Positions 35,957-45,253 of a stretch of 64,000 nucleotides of DNA are shown one piece after another. The DNA is from DASSUW01 sp963830725. Lineage in GTDB: Bacteria > Actinomycetota > Thermoleophilia > Solirubrobacterales > Solirubrobacteraceae. Position 1 is the first letter of the stretch, and every line of letters begins with the position of its first letter. A program made the translations under genes and the position numbers. The notes under the pieces were generated by a model, which did not search any database, had not been told where the DNA came from, and saw only the letters and a program-made list of their open reading frames with translations. The stretch lies in contig CAWHNO010000009.1 in the NCBI GenBank assembly GCA_963830725.1, positions 33,527 through 97,526 on the forward strand, in the 5' to 3' direction.

Positions 35957-38045
35957 TCAGATCAATGTCCGCTCGCGCCGCAGCCGCTCGGTCATCTGCT
36001 CCGCCGGCACCGCCTCGCCGAACAGGTGGCCTTGCGAGAGCGGGCAGCCCTGGGCGGCGAGGAAGTGCTGCTGCACGGGCAGCTCGACGCCCTCGGCAAC
36101 GGTGGTGCGGCCCAGCGCGTCGGACAGCGCGATGATCGCGCGGACGATGGCGCCGGCCTCCGGGTTCTCGGGGATCTCGCGCAGGAACGAGCGGTCGATC
36201 TTGAGGATCTGCACGGGCAGCGAGCGCAGCCGCGACAAGGACGACCAGCCGGCGCCGAAGTCGTCGATCGCGAGTTGCAGCCCGAGCGCGCGCAGGTCGC
36301 GCAGCAGCGGCCCGATCCGCTCCGGCTCGCGCAGGGTGGCCGACTCGGTCAGCTCCATCGTGAGCAGCGACGGGTCGGCGCCGGCGCTCCGCAGCCGCTC
36401 GCCGAGGTCGGCCGCGAAGTCGGGCCGGTGCAGCTCGCGCGGCGAGACGTTGAAGGACACGCGCGGCTCGATGCCCTGCGCCTGCCACTCGACCACCTGC
36501 GCCGCCAGCGCCTCGATCACCCAGGCGCCGATCGGGTCGAGCAGGCCCATCTCCTCGGCGGCCGGGATGAAGGAATCCGGCTGTACGAGGCCGCGCTCGG
36601 GGTCATGCCAGCGCAGCAGCGCCTCCATCGAGTGAAGGCGGCCGCTGGCCGTCCACACGATCGGCTGGTAGTGCAGGGCGAGCTCGCTGCGAGCGATCGC
36701 GCGCCGCAGGCGCCGCGAGAGCGACAGCCGCTCGAGCGGGTCGTGCGTGATGCCCGCGTAGACCGTGGAGGCCGCGCGGCCCCGGCCCTTGCTCTGGTAC
36801 ATGGCCACGTCGGCGTGCTGGAGCAGCTCCTCGGCGCCGTCGGCGTCGCCGGGGAAGACCGAGATGCCGATGCTGGCCGCGACGTGGAACTCGGCGCGCG
36901 CGACGGTGAACGGCTCCGCGAGCCGCGCGGCGAGCTGGTCGGCCGTCTCGCGCGCCGCGCGCTCGGCGCGCTCGCGCGGTAGGTCGCCCACCAGCAGCAT
37001 GAACTCGTCGCCGCCGGTGCGGGCCAGCAGCCCGGCGTCGCCCTCGGCGCCGCGCAGCCGGCCGGCGACGCGCCGCAGCAGCCGGTCGCCGGCCGCGTGG
37101 CCGAGTGAATCGTTGACGAGCTTGAAGTTGTCGAGGTCGACCAGCACGAGCGCCACCGCCCGGTCGCGCCGCCGCGCGCGCGTGACGGCGGTGCGCAGGC
37201 GCGACTCGAGCTGCGCGCGGTTCGGCAGCCCGGTCAGCGAGTCGAAGAACGCCAGCTTGCGCAGCTCGGACTCGGCGCGCACGCGATCGGTGATGTCGAG
37301 GCCCGAGAGCACCGCGACCATCCGGCCCTTGGGGTCGGCCAGCGTGGTCACCTGCCAGGCGATCCGCCGGCGCGCCCCGGTACGCGTGAGCAGGTCGCCC
37401 TCGTAGTGCGCCACGGCCTCATGCTCGCAGCAGCTCGTCGAGGGCCGCGCGGGCCGCGTCGCGGTCCTCGGGCGGGATCACCTCGTCGACCCAGCCGGTG
37501 CCCACGAGCTCACCCGCCGGGTCTCCCAGCACCTCGCGGCCGTGGCGGTTGAGCAGTCCGACCGTGCCGTCGGCGGAGAGGATCACCAGCAGCACGTTGG
37601 CCACGTCCAGGTACGACTGGGCCCGATCGCGCTCGACGCGCAGGACGGTCTCAACCATGACCGCCTCGTTGGCGCTGAGCGCGCGCTCGCCGGCCGCGAC
37701 GAGCACTCCGGCCCAGAAGGCGATACCACCGTCCGGCCCCGGCACGGGCGTGAAGGTCAGCTCGCAGCGCACGGTCGAGCCGTCGCGGCGGCCGATCGGC
37801 ACGACGGCCCGGCCGGGCCGGTCGGTCTCGCCCGCGGCGGTGCCGAGCACGGTCTCGAGGCCGCGGCCGAGCGCAGCCTCCGCCGTCCAGCCGGTCAGCT
37901 CCTCGAACGCGTCATTGACGTAGAGCAGCGGCGCATCCGGCTCTGCGCCGTCGGCGAGGCAGATCGCGACGCCGAGGGCGTCGAGCATCCGAGCGCCGGC
38001 AGGCGCCCGGCGTGTGGTTATCGCGGGCATGCGCTTGAAAGGCAC
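35957..38045 (-). CDS. PAS-PAS-GGDEF-EAL cyclic-di-GMP protein (one frameshift as read)
   Basis: About 695 residues after repair. Two PAS sensor domains come first (YVNDAFEELTGWTAEAALGR; LLVILSADGTVGLLNRHGRE), then a GGDEF cyclase with intact site ARTGGDEFMLLVG, then an EAL phosphodiesterase with SMEALLRWH, LAIDDFGAGWSSL and TTVAEGVELP. Both catalytic sites look competent, so the net direction depends on the PAS signals. The first PAS part is read in one frame up to a TGA at 37,419. One extra base there splits LDELLRHEAVAHYEGDLL, and removal gives 696 codons. The start may be 38,045 or ATG 38,030. Soluble. Confidence 0.85.
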
Positions 38046-38098
38046 CGTTCGGGAAACGGACGCCGGGAGTCGACGTCCGAACGGCCAGATTACCTTGA

Positions 38099-38605
38099 CT
38101 ACGCAGCCAGATCGACGAGTACCTCGCGCAGGCCGCCCGAGATGGGCGCCTCAGCGAGCCGTGCGGAGAACGTCCGCATCAGCCGTCGCGCGGCCTCGTT
38201 GTCGCCCAGCATCGTGGCCGCGAAGCGGCGGATGCCGACGGCCACGGCCTCGTCGGCCAGTGCGTGGACGAGCGCGCGGCCGAGGCCCTGGCCCTGCCAG
38301 GGGTCACCGACCACGATCGCCATCTCGGCGGTGCCCGGCCGGTCGGGGAGCCGCACGCAGCGGGCCACCGCGACGAGCTGGTCGGGGTCGTCCTCGAGCA
38401 CCGCGACGAGCGCAATGTGGTTGATGCCGTCGACTTCCGTCAGGTAGCGCAGCTCGGAGCTGGAGAAGCGCGGCTTGGCGGCGAGGAACCGCTTGCGGAT
38501 GCTCTCTTCGCTCAGCTGACGCAGACCGTTGACCAGTCGGTCCTTGTCGCCCGGCTCGATCGGCCGGATGAGCAGGGAGGTGCCGCTGGGGAGGTGGTAG
38601 AACAC
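38099..38605 (-). CDS. GNAT-family N-acetyltransferase (paralogue of 3799-4296)
   Basis: 168 residues. Acetyl-CoA loop GDPWQGQGLGRALVHALAD and beta-bulge MLGDNEAARRLMR. The stretch GLRQLSEESIRKRFLAAKP then YLTEVDGINHIALVAV mirrors the acetyltransferase near the left edge. The acceptor is not known; this subgroup resembles the acetylase domain of protein-lysine acetyltransferases. It lies alone between the GGDEF-EAL gene and gltA, 45 bases from gltA's stop. A role in acetylating metabolic enzymes would be speculation. Confidence 0.83.
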   Translation of the reverse strand: MFYHLPSGTSLLIRPIEPGDKDRLVNGLRQLSEESIRKRFLAAKPRFSSSELRYLTEVDGINHIALVAVLEDDPDQLVAVARCVRLPDRPGTAEMAIVVGDPWQGQGLGRALVHALADEAVAVGIRRFAATMLGDNEAARRLMRTFSARLAEAPISGGLREVLVDLAA

Positions 38606-38650
38606 GGTTTCAATTTACTACCGACCTCCCCAGGTCGCAACGAAATACGC

Positions 38651-39958
38651 TCAGCGATCGCCGATCGGCACGTAGTCGCGCCCGCGGTCACCCGTGTAGA
38701 TCTGGCGCGGGCGCGCGATCTTCTGCTCGGAGTCGTCGATCATCTCCAGCCACTGTGCGATCCATCCACTTGTGCGCGGGATCGCGAACAGGACCGGGAA
38801 CATGCCGACCGGCATCCCGAGCGCCTCGTAGATCAGGCCCGAATAGAAGTCGACGTTCGGGTACAGCTTGCGCTTGACGAAGTAGTCGTCCTCGAGCGCG
38901 ATCTTCTCGAGCTCGAGCGCGATGTCGAGCAGCGGGTTGGTGCCCGTGACCTCGAACACCTCGTCGGTCGCCTTCTTGATGATCTTGGCCCGCGGGTCGT
39001 AGTTCTTGTAGACCCGGTGGCCGAAGCCCATCAGGCGCTCCTTGCCGTCCTTCACGCCCTGCATGAAGTCGGGGATGTTGTCGGTCGACTCGATCCGCCG
39101 CAGCATGCGCAGCACGGCCTCGTTGGCGCCGCCGTGCAGCGGCCCGTAGAGCGCGGAGACGCCGGCCGCCACCGCCGAGTACGGGTCGACCTGCGACGAG
39201 CCGACGGAGCGCACCGCCGAGGTCGAGCAGTTCTGCTCGTGGTCCGCGTGCAGGATGAACAGGATGTCGAGCGCCCGCTCCAGCCGCGGATCCGGCTGGT
39301 ACTTGAGCTCGGTCATCTTGTAGAGCATGTTCAGGAAGTTGCCGGGATAGCGCAGGTCGTTGTCCGGATAGACGTACGGCTGCCCCATGTTGTGGCGGAA
39401 CGCGAAGGCCGCCAGCGTCGGCATCTTCGCGATCAGCCGGATCACGTGGGTGTAGCGGATGTCCGGGTCCTTGATCTGCGGCGCGTCCGGATAGAACGTC
39501 GAGAGCGCGGCCACCGACGAGCACAGCATCCCCATCGGGTGGGCGTCGTAGCGGTAGCCCTCCATGAACTTCTTGACGTTCTCGTGCACGAACGTGTGGA
39601 TCGTGACCTCGTGCGTCCACTCGTCGAGCTGCGCCTGGTTCGGCAGCTCGCCGTGCACGAGCAGGTAGGCGACCTCGAGATAGGTCGAGTGCTCGGCCAG
39701 CTGCTCGATCGGGTAGCCGCGGTACTCGAGGACACCCCTGTCGCCGTCGATGTAGGTGATCGCCGAGCGACAGGAAGCCGTGTTCATGTAGGCCGGGTCG
39801 TACGTCATGAGGCCGAAGTCCTCGTCGTCGACCTTGATGTCGCGCAGCGCGAGCGCGCGGATGGTCCCGTCCTCGATCGGCACCTCGTACGTGCGACCGG
39901 TCCGGTTGTCGGTGATGCTGAGCGTCTCGGACGCCGTGGCTACGCCGTCACCGCTCAT
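38651..39958 (-). CDS. gltA: Citrate synthase
   Basis: 435 residues, type II-like length. It condenses oxaloacetate and acetyl-CoA at entry to the TCA cycle. Active-site motifs: His in ALYGPLHGGANEAVLRML, His/Arg in LMGFGHRVYKNYDPRAK, and Asp in YPNVDFYSGLIYEALG. The N-terminal beta-domain (LSITDNRTGRTYEVPIEDGT) fits NADH-regulated forms. I prefer ATG 39958 because GAGGAG lies six bases before it; ATGs 39979 and 39997 are in-frame options. With kgd it supplies TCA enzymes here, though not in one operon. Confidence 0.95.
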   Translation of the reverse strand: MSGDGVATASETLSITDNRTGRTYEVPIEDGTIRALALRDIKVDDEDFGLMTYDPAYMNTASCRSAITYIDGDRGVLEYRGYPIEQLAEHSTYLEVAYLLVHGELPNQAQLDEWTHEVTIHTFVHENVKKFMEGYRYDAHPMGMLCSSVAALSTFYPDAPQIKDPDIRYTHVIRLIAKMPTLAAFAFRHNMGQPYVYPDNDLRYPGNFLNMLYKMTELKYQPDPRLERALDILFILHADHEQNCSTSAVRSVGSSQVDPYSAVAAGVSALYGPLHGGANEAVLRMLRRIESTDNIPDFMQGVKDGKERLMGFGHRVYKNYDPRAKIIKKATDEVFEVTGTNPLLDIALELEKIALEDDYFVKRKLYPNVDFYSGLIYEALGMPVGMFPVLFAIPRTSGWIAQWLEMIDDSEQKIARPRQIYTGDRGRDYVPIGDR

Positions 39959-40012
39959 GGTCTGCTCCTCGGTGCCCATGCCCTCATTGTGGGGCATGGG
40001 ACTGAATGACGC

Positions 40013-40249
40013 TTAACCAGTGATGACGGCGCTGGCCAGCGTGAGCGCCACCAGCACGAGCGCGAGGCCCATGACCCCCCGCTCGGCGCCGGACGACGAC
40101 GGCCAGTGGCCGTGCGCGCGGATGCCGATCGCCGACACCACGACGGCGAACGCGGTCAGAACGATGCCCGCGACGTAGAACGGCGTCTTGGAGGTCTCCT
40201 CCTCGCCGGCGGCCTCGGTCGCGAAGACGATCAGCGCTTGCAGCGTCAC
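40013..40249 (-). CDS. Small membrane protein, unknown function
   Basis: 78 residues with two hydrophobic helices (YVAGIVLTAFAVVVSAIGI; VMGLALVLVALTLASAVI) joined by a short polar loop AHGHWPSSSGAER. No family is recognised; such two-helix proteins are common beside housekeeping genes in this group. GTG 40249 lies 11 bases beyond the dcd stop, so it is probably the last gene of a membrane protein, dcd, membrane protein set on the minus strand. Confidence 0.6.
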   Translation of the reverse strand: MTLQALIVFATEAAGEEETSKTPFYVAGIVLTAFAVVVSAIGIRAHGHWPSSSGAERGVMGLALVLVALTLASAVITG

Positions 40250-40260
40250 CGGCGCGGAAC

Positions 40261-40824
40261 CTAGCGCATGTAGCGCGACTCGGTGGCGGCCACCTGACCC
40301 TGGTAATGCGAGCCCAGCGCGGGCGACCCGTACGGGCGCTCGGCGGGCTGGTCGAGCGCCATGAACGAGAGCTGCGCGATCGCGCCGCCGGCGTAGAGCT
40401 TGATCGGCACGCGCGTGAGGTTGGTGATCTCGAGCGTGAGCGTCCCGCGGAAGCCCGGGTCGACGAAACCGGCCGTGGCATGCACGATCAGGCCGAGGCG
40501 GCCAAGACTCGACTTGCCCTCGATGCGGGCGACGACGTCGTCGGGGATCGCGACCTGCTCGAGCGTGCGCCCGAGCACGAACTCGCCGGGGTGGATGGCG
40601 AACGGCTCGCCCTCCTCGATCCTGACCTCCTCGGTCAGGTTGCGCGGCGGGTCGCGCAGGTCGATCGCCGTCACCCGGTGGTTGTGGAAGACGCGGAACG
40701 AGTCGCCGAGCCGCAGGTCGACCGACGCCGGCTGGACGAGCGTCTCGTCCCAAGGGTCGATCACGATGCGGCCCTCCTCGACGAGGCGCCTGATCGTCCC
40801 GTCGGAGAGGACGGACGTGATCAC
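40261..40824 (-). CDS. dcd: dCTP deaminase
   Basis: 187 residues, the standard Dcd length. It converts dCTP to dUTP for thymidylate synthesis; some actinobacterial forms also hydrolyse dUTP directly to dUMP. Motifs: VLSDGTIRRLVEEGRIVIDP, the nucleotide-binding RIEGKSSLGRLGLIVHATAG with the catalytic Glu in the next motif LTLEITNLTRVPI, and a C-terminal YQGQVAATESRY lid. Bifunctional or not cannot be settled by reading. GTG 40824 overlaps the stop of the upstream membrane protein (GTGA). Confidence 0.93.
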   Translation of the reverse strand: MITSVLSDGTIRRLVEEGRIVIDPWDETLVQPASVDLRLGDSFRVFHNHRVTAIDLRDPPRNLTEEVRIEEGEPFAIHPGEFVLGRTLEQVAIPDDVVARIEGKSSLGRLGLIVHATAGFVDPGFRGTLTLEITNLTRVPIKLYAGGAIAQLSFMALDQPAERPYGSPALGSHYQGQVAATESRYMR

Positions 40825-41072
40825 GTGCGCGGCTCGCGCGCGCGGGCGACGACGGTGCGGACGCGCGGCGGCGCGGGCAGGGCGGCCTCGCGGTGCGGCC
40901 CGCGGCGCGGGGCGTGCGGCAGCTTCGGGGCCGGGTGCGGCCGCCGGAACCCTCCGCCGCCGTCGCTCTCCTCGTAGTCCGGCTCCTGCCGGACGGCCCA
41001 CCAGATCAGCAGGCAGGCGGCCACGATCGGCAGCTTGAGGAAGACGAACAGGTACAGCATCGTCCAGCCCAC
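40821..41072 (-). CDS. Small single-helix membrane protein with basic tail
   Basis: 83 residues. One N-terminal membrane helix (MLYLFVFLKLPIVAACLLIW), then AVRQEPDYEESDGGGGFRRP and a Pro/Arg-rich cytoplasmic tail. It is not in a named family. GTG 41072 is chosen over ATG 41060 as it gives two residues more before the helix; either is possible. It is the first gene of the dcd operon, divergent from the P-loop regulator at 41,139. Confidence 0.55.
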   Translation of the reverse strand: MGWTMLYLFVFLKLPIVAACLLIWWAVRQEPDYEESDGGGGFRRPHPAPKLPHAPRRGPHREAALPAPPRVRTVVARAREPRT

Positions 41073-41138
41073 GAGGGCATCGTAACTCGTACTAGCCCCA
41101 GTGACAGGCGGTCGTCCGGGCCCGTACCTTCGCACCGG

Positions 41139-43019
41139 ATGACCGAGACGCTCGGAGCCCTCCTTGCGCAGCAGGCCGGCGCCCTCACCGGCCGCGAGCG
41201 CGAACGTGCCCAGCTGCGCCGACTGCTCGAGCCCGGCGGGCCGATCGTCGGCTATGTCCACGGCCTCGCGGGGGTCGGCAAGACCACGCTCCTGCAGGCC
41301 TTCGCGGCCGACGCGCGCGCCGCCGGTGCGGAGACGCTGACGCTCGACGGCCATATCGTCCTGGCCACGCAGCGCGAGTTCCTCGCCGCGCTGGCCGGCC
41401 CCGAGGTGGAGACGGTCGAGGAGGCCGCGGCCGTGGTCGGCGCGCGCGGCGAGCAGGTCGTGCTGATCGTCGACGCGTTCGAGCTGCTGGGGGTGATCGA
41501 CCGCTGGATCTGCCGCACGCTGATCCCGGCGCTTCCGGCCAACGTACGCGTCGTGATCGCCGGCCGCCTCGTGCCGCCCGGTCGCTGGCGGCACTACGGG
41601 CCGCTGCTGTGCTCGATCCCGCTGTCCAACCTTCCGCCGGAGGAGGCCGCCGAGCTGCTGCGCAGCAACGAGGTCGACGGGCTGACGGCGCTGCGCATCA
41701 ACGCCGTCGCCCACGGCCACCCGCTGAGCCTCCAGCTCGCCGCCTGGGCGTTGCGCGACCGCCCCGGGCTGGCGATCGAGGAGATCGCCGCCGGTACGGT
41801 CGGCGAGGAGTTGGCGCGCGTCTACCTCGACGGCCTCGACGCGCCGACGCGGCGCGCGCTCAACGCGGCGGCGCTGACGCGCCGGACGACGCTGTCGCTG
41901 CTCGCCGCGATGCTCCCTGACGAGCCCGCCACGGAGGCCTTCGACCGGTTGCGCGAGCTGCCGTTCGTGGAGCTCACGGCCGGCGGGCTGCTGGTCCACG
42001 ACACCATCCGCGAGGCCACCGCGGCACTGCTGCGAGCGGCCGACCCGCCGGAGTACTGGCGGCTGCGCGCCGCCGCCTGGAGCTGCCTGCGCACCCAGCT
42101 GCGCGGCGCCCCGCCGCGCGAGCTTCCGCGCTACACGGCGGACCTCATGTACCTGATCGAGGAGGAGGGCGTACGCCGGGCGTTCTTCCCCGCCGCAGTC
42201 GGCGAGCAGCTCGTCATGCCCGCCAAGGCGGAGGACGTGCCGGCCATGGAGGAGTTCGTGCCCGGCGAGGAGGAGCTCCTGCGCGCCTGGTGGGCGGCGG
42301 CGCCCGACACGTTCATCGTCGCGCGCGACGGCGCGGGGGCGGTGGCGGGCTTCGCCTGCCTGGCCGAGCCGGGCGACGTCAGCCCGCGGCTGATCGACGG
42401 CGACCCGCTGGCGGGCCGCTGGCGCGCCCACCTGCGGCGCGACGCGGTTCCACGCGGCCAGCGCGCGCTCTACCTGCGCTGGATCACCAGCGGCTGGAAT
42501 ATGGCCGCCCTCGCGGCGCTGCTGCTCGACGTCACGCGCGTCTACATGGAGATGCGGCCCGAGCTGCGGCGTGTCTATGCCCGCGCCGCCGACATGATCG
42601 GTGCGGATCCCTCGTGTGCGATGACGATCGGCTACCTGCCGCTCGAGGACGAGCCGGAGACCGTCTGCATGGACTTCGGCCCCGCGTCGGTCGACGGCTG
42701 GCTGGCCGAGCTCGGCGCCCGCCAGCGGCTGGCCGGCGACGAGCAGCCCGAGCCCGACGGCCTGACCCCCCTCGAGGCGCAGGTACTGGCGTATCTGCGC
42801 AGCCGGGAGGGCCAGGCGGTCGAGCGCGCCGCGCTGCTGCGCGACGTCTGGGGCTACGAGTGGACGGGCGGCTCGAACGTCGTCGAGGTCGTCGTCTCGT
42901 CGCTGCGCCGCAAGCTGGGCGACGAGTGCCCGATCGCGACCGTGCGCGGCGTCGGCTACCGCTACGGGCGCGCCTCGAGCACCATGTTGAACGGCGTCTC
43001 GGCCGCGCGCCGGACCTGA
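41139..43019 (+). CDS. P-loop NTPase regulator with C-terminal OmpR-type winged helix
   Basis: 626 residues. The N-terminal NTPase has Walker A GLAGVGKTTLLQAF (~residue 45) and Walker B EQVVLIVDAFELLG, followed by a helical STAND-like region (LPPEEAAELLRSNEVDGLTA). A middle region of ~200 residues (TFIVARDGAGAVAGFACLAE) is unassigned. The last ~90 residues are a winged helix of the Trans_reg_C type: LTPLEAQVLAYLRSREGQAV, SNVVEVVVSSLRRKLGD, TVRGVGYRYG. Placing the DNA-binding domain at the C-terminus of a STAND-like ATPase, with no receiver, is unusual. It converges with, and overlaps by 58 bases, a methyltransferase gene it might control. Confidence 0.8.
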   Translation: MTETLGALLAQQAGALTGRERERAQLRRLLEPGGPIVGYVHGLAGVGKTTLLQAFAADARAAGAETLTLDGHIVLATQREFLAALAGPEVETVEEAAAVVGARGEQVVLIVDAFELLGVIDRWICRTLIPALPANVRVVIAGRLVPPGRWRHYGPLLCSIPLSNLPPEEAAELLRSNEVDGLTALRINAVAHGHPLSLQLAAWALRDRPGLAIEEIAAGTVGEELARVYLDGLDAPTRRALNAAALTRRTTLSLLAAMLPDEPATEAFDRLRELPFVELTAGGLLVHDTIREATAALLRAADPPEYWRLRAAAWSCLRTQLRGAPPRELPRYTADLMYLIEEEGVRRAFFPAAVGEQLVMPAKAEDVPAMEEFVPGEEELLRAWWAAAPDTFIVARDGAGAVAGFACLAEPGDVSPRLIDGDPLAGRWRAHLRRDAVPRGQRALYLRWITSGWNMAALAALLLDVTRVYMEMRPELRRVYARAADMIGADPSCAMTIGYLPLEDEPETVCMDFGPASVDGWLAELGARQRLAGDEQPEPDGLTPLEAQVLAYLRSREGQAVERAALLRDVWGYEWTGGSNVVEVVVSSLRRKLGDECPIATVRGVGYRYGRASSTMLNGVSAARRT

Positions 43020-44026
43020 CCGAAGCCGCCGGCGCGGATCACGTCGGCGAGCCGCTGCTCGCCGGCCAGCGTGCCGAGCGCGGCGCGGCCGGGCTGGGAG
43101 AGCGAGCCCGGGGTGCAGACGAGCGTCGAGAAGCCGTAGCGGATCCGCCCCAGCGGGTGGAAGTTCTCCTCGACGGCGTCGCCCGCGCTCGGCTCGACGA
43201 TCATCCACGTGCCGTCCTCGGCCAGCGCCGACCGGATGTGGCGGGCGGCGGCGGCCGGGTCGCCCATGTCGTGCAGGGCGTCGAAGCAGGCGATCAGGTC
43301 GTAGCCCCGGCCTTCGAACTCGGTCGCGGTGGCGACCTCGAACCGCACGCGGTCCTCGACCCCCGCCTGCGCGGCGCTGTGGCGGGCCCGCTCGATCGAG
43401 GCGACGTGGTAGTCGAAGCCGACGAAGGTGGACTGCGGATAGGCCTCGGCCAGAAGGATCGTCGAGATCCCGTGCCCGCAGCCCACGTCGGCCACGCGCG
43501 CGCCGCGCTGCAGCTTGGCCTCGACGCCGTCGAGCGCCGGGATCCACTCCTGGACCAGCTGGGTGCGGTAGGCGATGCCGAAGACCTCGGCGGTGCCGTG
43601 GAACAGGTCGTGGTGGTGCTCGTGCCAGCCGAGGCCGTCACCGGTCACGAAGCGCTCGGCGACGTGATCCTGCGCCAGCATCGCCGCGCTCGCCGACTGG
43701 AACATGCCGCCCTGGAAGACCGGGCTGCTCTCGTCGGCCAGCACTGCCGCGTGCTCGAGCGGCAGGCGGTAGCTGGTGGTCTCGGGGTCGTAATCGACGT
43801 ATCCGCCGGCCGCCTGGCCGGCCAGCCACTCGCGCACGTACCGCTCGTGCGTGCCGGTGCGCTCGGCGAGCTCGGCGGGGGTGACGGGCTCGCCGTCGGC
43901 CATCGCCTTGTAGAGGCCGAGGCGGGTACCGATCACGGTCAGCGGCACGTTCATGGCCGCGCCGACCTCGTCGACGATGCGAAGGACGAAGGCCTCTACG
44001 CGGCTCTCGTCGATGATGATGCTCAT
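42962..44026 (-). CDS. SAM-dependent methyltransferase with N-terminal winged-helix dimerisation domain
   Basis: 354 residues. Residues ~10-90 form a dimerisation helix bundle/winged helix (LTVIGTRLGLYKAMADGEPV, AELAERTGTHERYVREWLAG), then a Rossmann fold: RVADVGCGHGISTILLAEAY (SAM Gly loop), TFVGFDYHVASIERA, YDLIACFDALHDMGDP. The layout matches actinobacterial Rv2258c-like and O-methyltransferase-like proteins. The acceptor is unknown. GGAGGT lies a few bases before ATG 44026. A 255-base gap upstream contains a palindrome and direct repeats. Confidence 0.87.
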   Translation of the reverse strand: MSIIIDESRVEAFVLRIVDEVGAAMNVPLTVIGTRLGLYKAMADGEPVTPAELAERTGTHERYVREWLAGQAAGGYVDYDPETTSYRLPLEHAAVLADESSPVFQGGMFQSASAAMLAQDHVAERFVTGDGLGWHEHHHDLFHGTAEVFGIAYRTQLVQEWIPALDGVEAKLQRGARVADVGCGHGISTILLAEAYPQSTFVGFDYHVASIERARHSAAQAGVEDRVRFEVATATEFEGRGYDLIACFDALHDMGDPAAAARHIRSALAEDGTWMIVEPSAGDAVEENFHPLGRIRYGFSTLVCTPGSLSQPGRAALGTLAGEQRLADVIRAGGFGQVRRAAETPFNMVLEARP

Positions 44027-44089
44027 GGGGTTGGACCTCCGCGGTGAGTGGGGAGGTCACGAAGGTACGGGCGGTTGGCGGCGCGATCC

Positions 44090-44124
44090 TGAGGGTTCGT
44101 GAGGCGAACCTGAGGGACGAACTT
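44090..44124. promoter_or_regulatory. Candidate operator upstream of the methyltransferase
   Basis: Palindrome GGTTCG (44094-44099) and CGAACC (44105-44110) around TGAGG. The heptamer CTGAGGG occurs twice, at 44,089 and 44,110, about 20 bases apart, each followed by a CG-rich tail. Tandem repeats at two-turn spacing suit OmpR-type winged-helix proteins such as the regulator encoded next door. It lies 65-85 bases before the methyltransferase start. Confidence 0.4.
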
Positions 44125-44281
44125 CGGCTGGGTGGGGAGGCGGCGAGATGGGCCGCGGCGGCGGTCGTTGGCGAGTTCACGGCGACATACGCCGTGAAGT
44201 CGCCAAGCGGCGTCCAAGGACCACCGGCACCGCCGACCTCGCCGCACCCCTACCCAGCTGCAGTTGACGTTCGCCGGCGCC

Positions 44282-45218
44282 CTACGCCCGCAGCGGCACG
44301 GGCGCGGCCTCGAAGCGCGTGACCCGCTGCAGCTCGGAGACCCGCTCGGCGACCTCGTCGCCGGTCAGCGTCTGCATCCGCTCGGTGCCGAACGCCTCGA
44401 CGTTGAAGGAGGCCAGCGCGGTGCCGTAGGCGATCGCGCGGCGCAGCAGCTCGTCCGACAGCTCCTCGCCGGCGTGCGCGGCGACGTAGCCCATGAAGCC
44501 GCCGGCGAACGTGTCGCCGGCGCCCGTCGGGTCGACGACGTCGGCGGTCGGATACGCGGGCAGGCCGAAGAAGCCGTCGGGCGTGTACATGCCGGCGCCG
44601 TGCTCGCCCTGCTTGGCGATCACGACGCGCGGGCCCATCCCGTGCACGGCGCGGGCGGCGCGGACGAGGTTCGGCTCATCGGTGAGCTGCTTGACCTCCT
44701 CGTCGTTGACGATCAGGCAGTCGACGCCGGCGATCGTCTGTTCGAGCGAGTCGCGCGTGATGTCGATCCACAGGTTCATCGTGTCCATGGCGACGAAACG
44801 GGCGGCCTCGCACTGCCGGTGGACGGCGCGCTGGAGGTCGGGGTGGATGTTGGCCAGGAAGACGGTCTCGGCCGCGCGCGAGGCTTCGGAGAGCTTCGGC
44901 TCGAAGTGCTCGAAGACGTTGAGGTCCGTCTGCAGCGTGTGGCGCACGTTCGGGTCGCGCTCGTAGCGCCCCGCCCAGAAGAACGTCTTGCCGCCCGGGA
45001 CGTGCTCGATGTCGTCGGTGATCACGCCCCGGTCGTGCAGGACGGCGTACTCCTCCGGGCCGAAGTCGTCGCCCACCGGCCCGACCACGCGGGTCTCGGC
45101 CAGGAACGACGGAGGCGAGCGAGAAGTGCACCGCGGCGCCGCCGAGCAGGCGGTCGCGCTTGCCGGTCGGCGTCTCGACGGCGTCGAAGGCGATGGAACC
45201 CACCACGGTCAGCGACAT
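44282..45218 (-). CDS. PfkB/ribokinase-family sugar kinase (one frameshift as read)
   Basis: About 311 residues after repair. The catalytic Asp and anion hole are in VVDPTGAGDTFAGGFMGYV near the C-terminus; the N-terminal part is LTVVGSIAFDAVETPTGKRD followed by LLGGAAVHFSLA, the sugar-binding Gly pair. One extra base near 45,112 splits SLASSFLAETRVVGPVGDDF. The substrate could be ribose, adenosine or another sugar; TFFWAGRYERDPNVRHTLQT is typical of a less studied actinobacterial branch. ATG 45218 lies 35 bases from the divergent oxidoreductase. Confidence 0.83.
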
Positions 45219-45253
45219 CGCGGCGGCAGGGTAGCGGGTAGCCTGCCCTCGCC

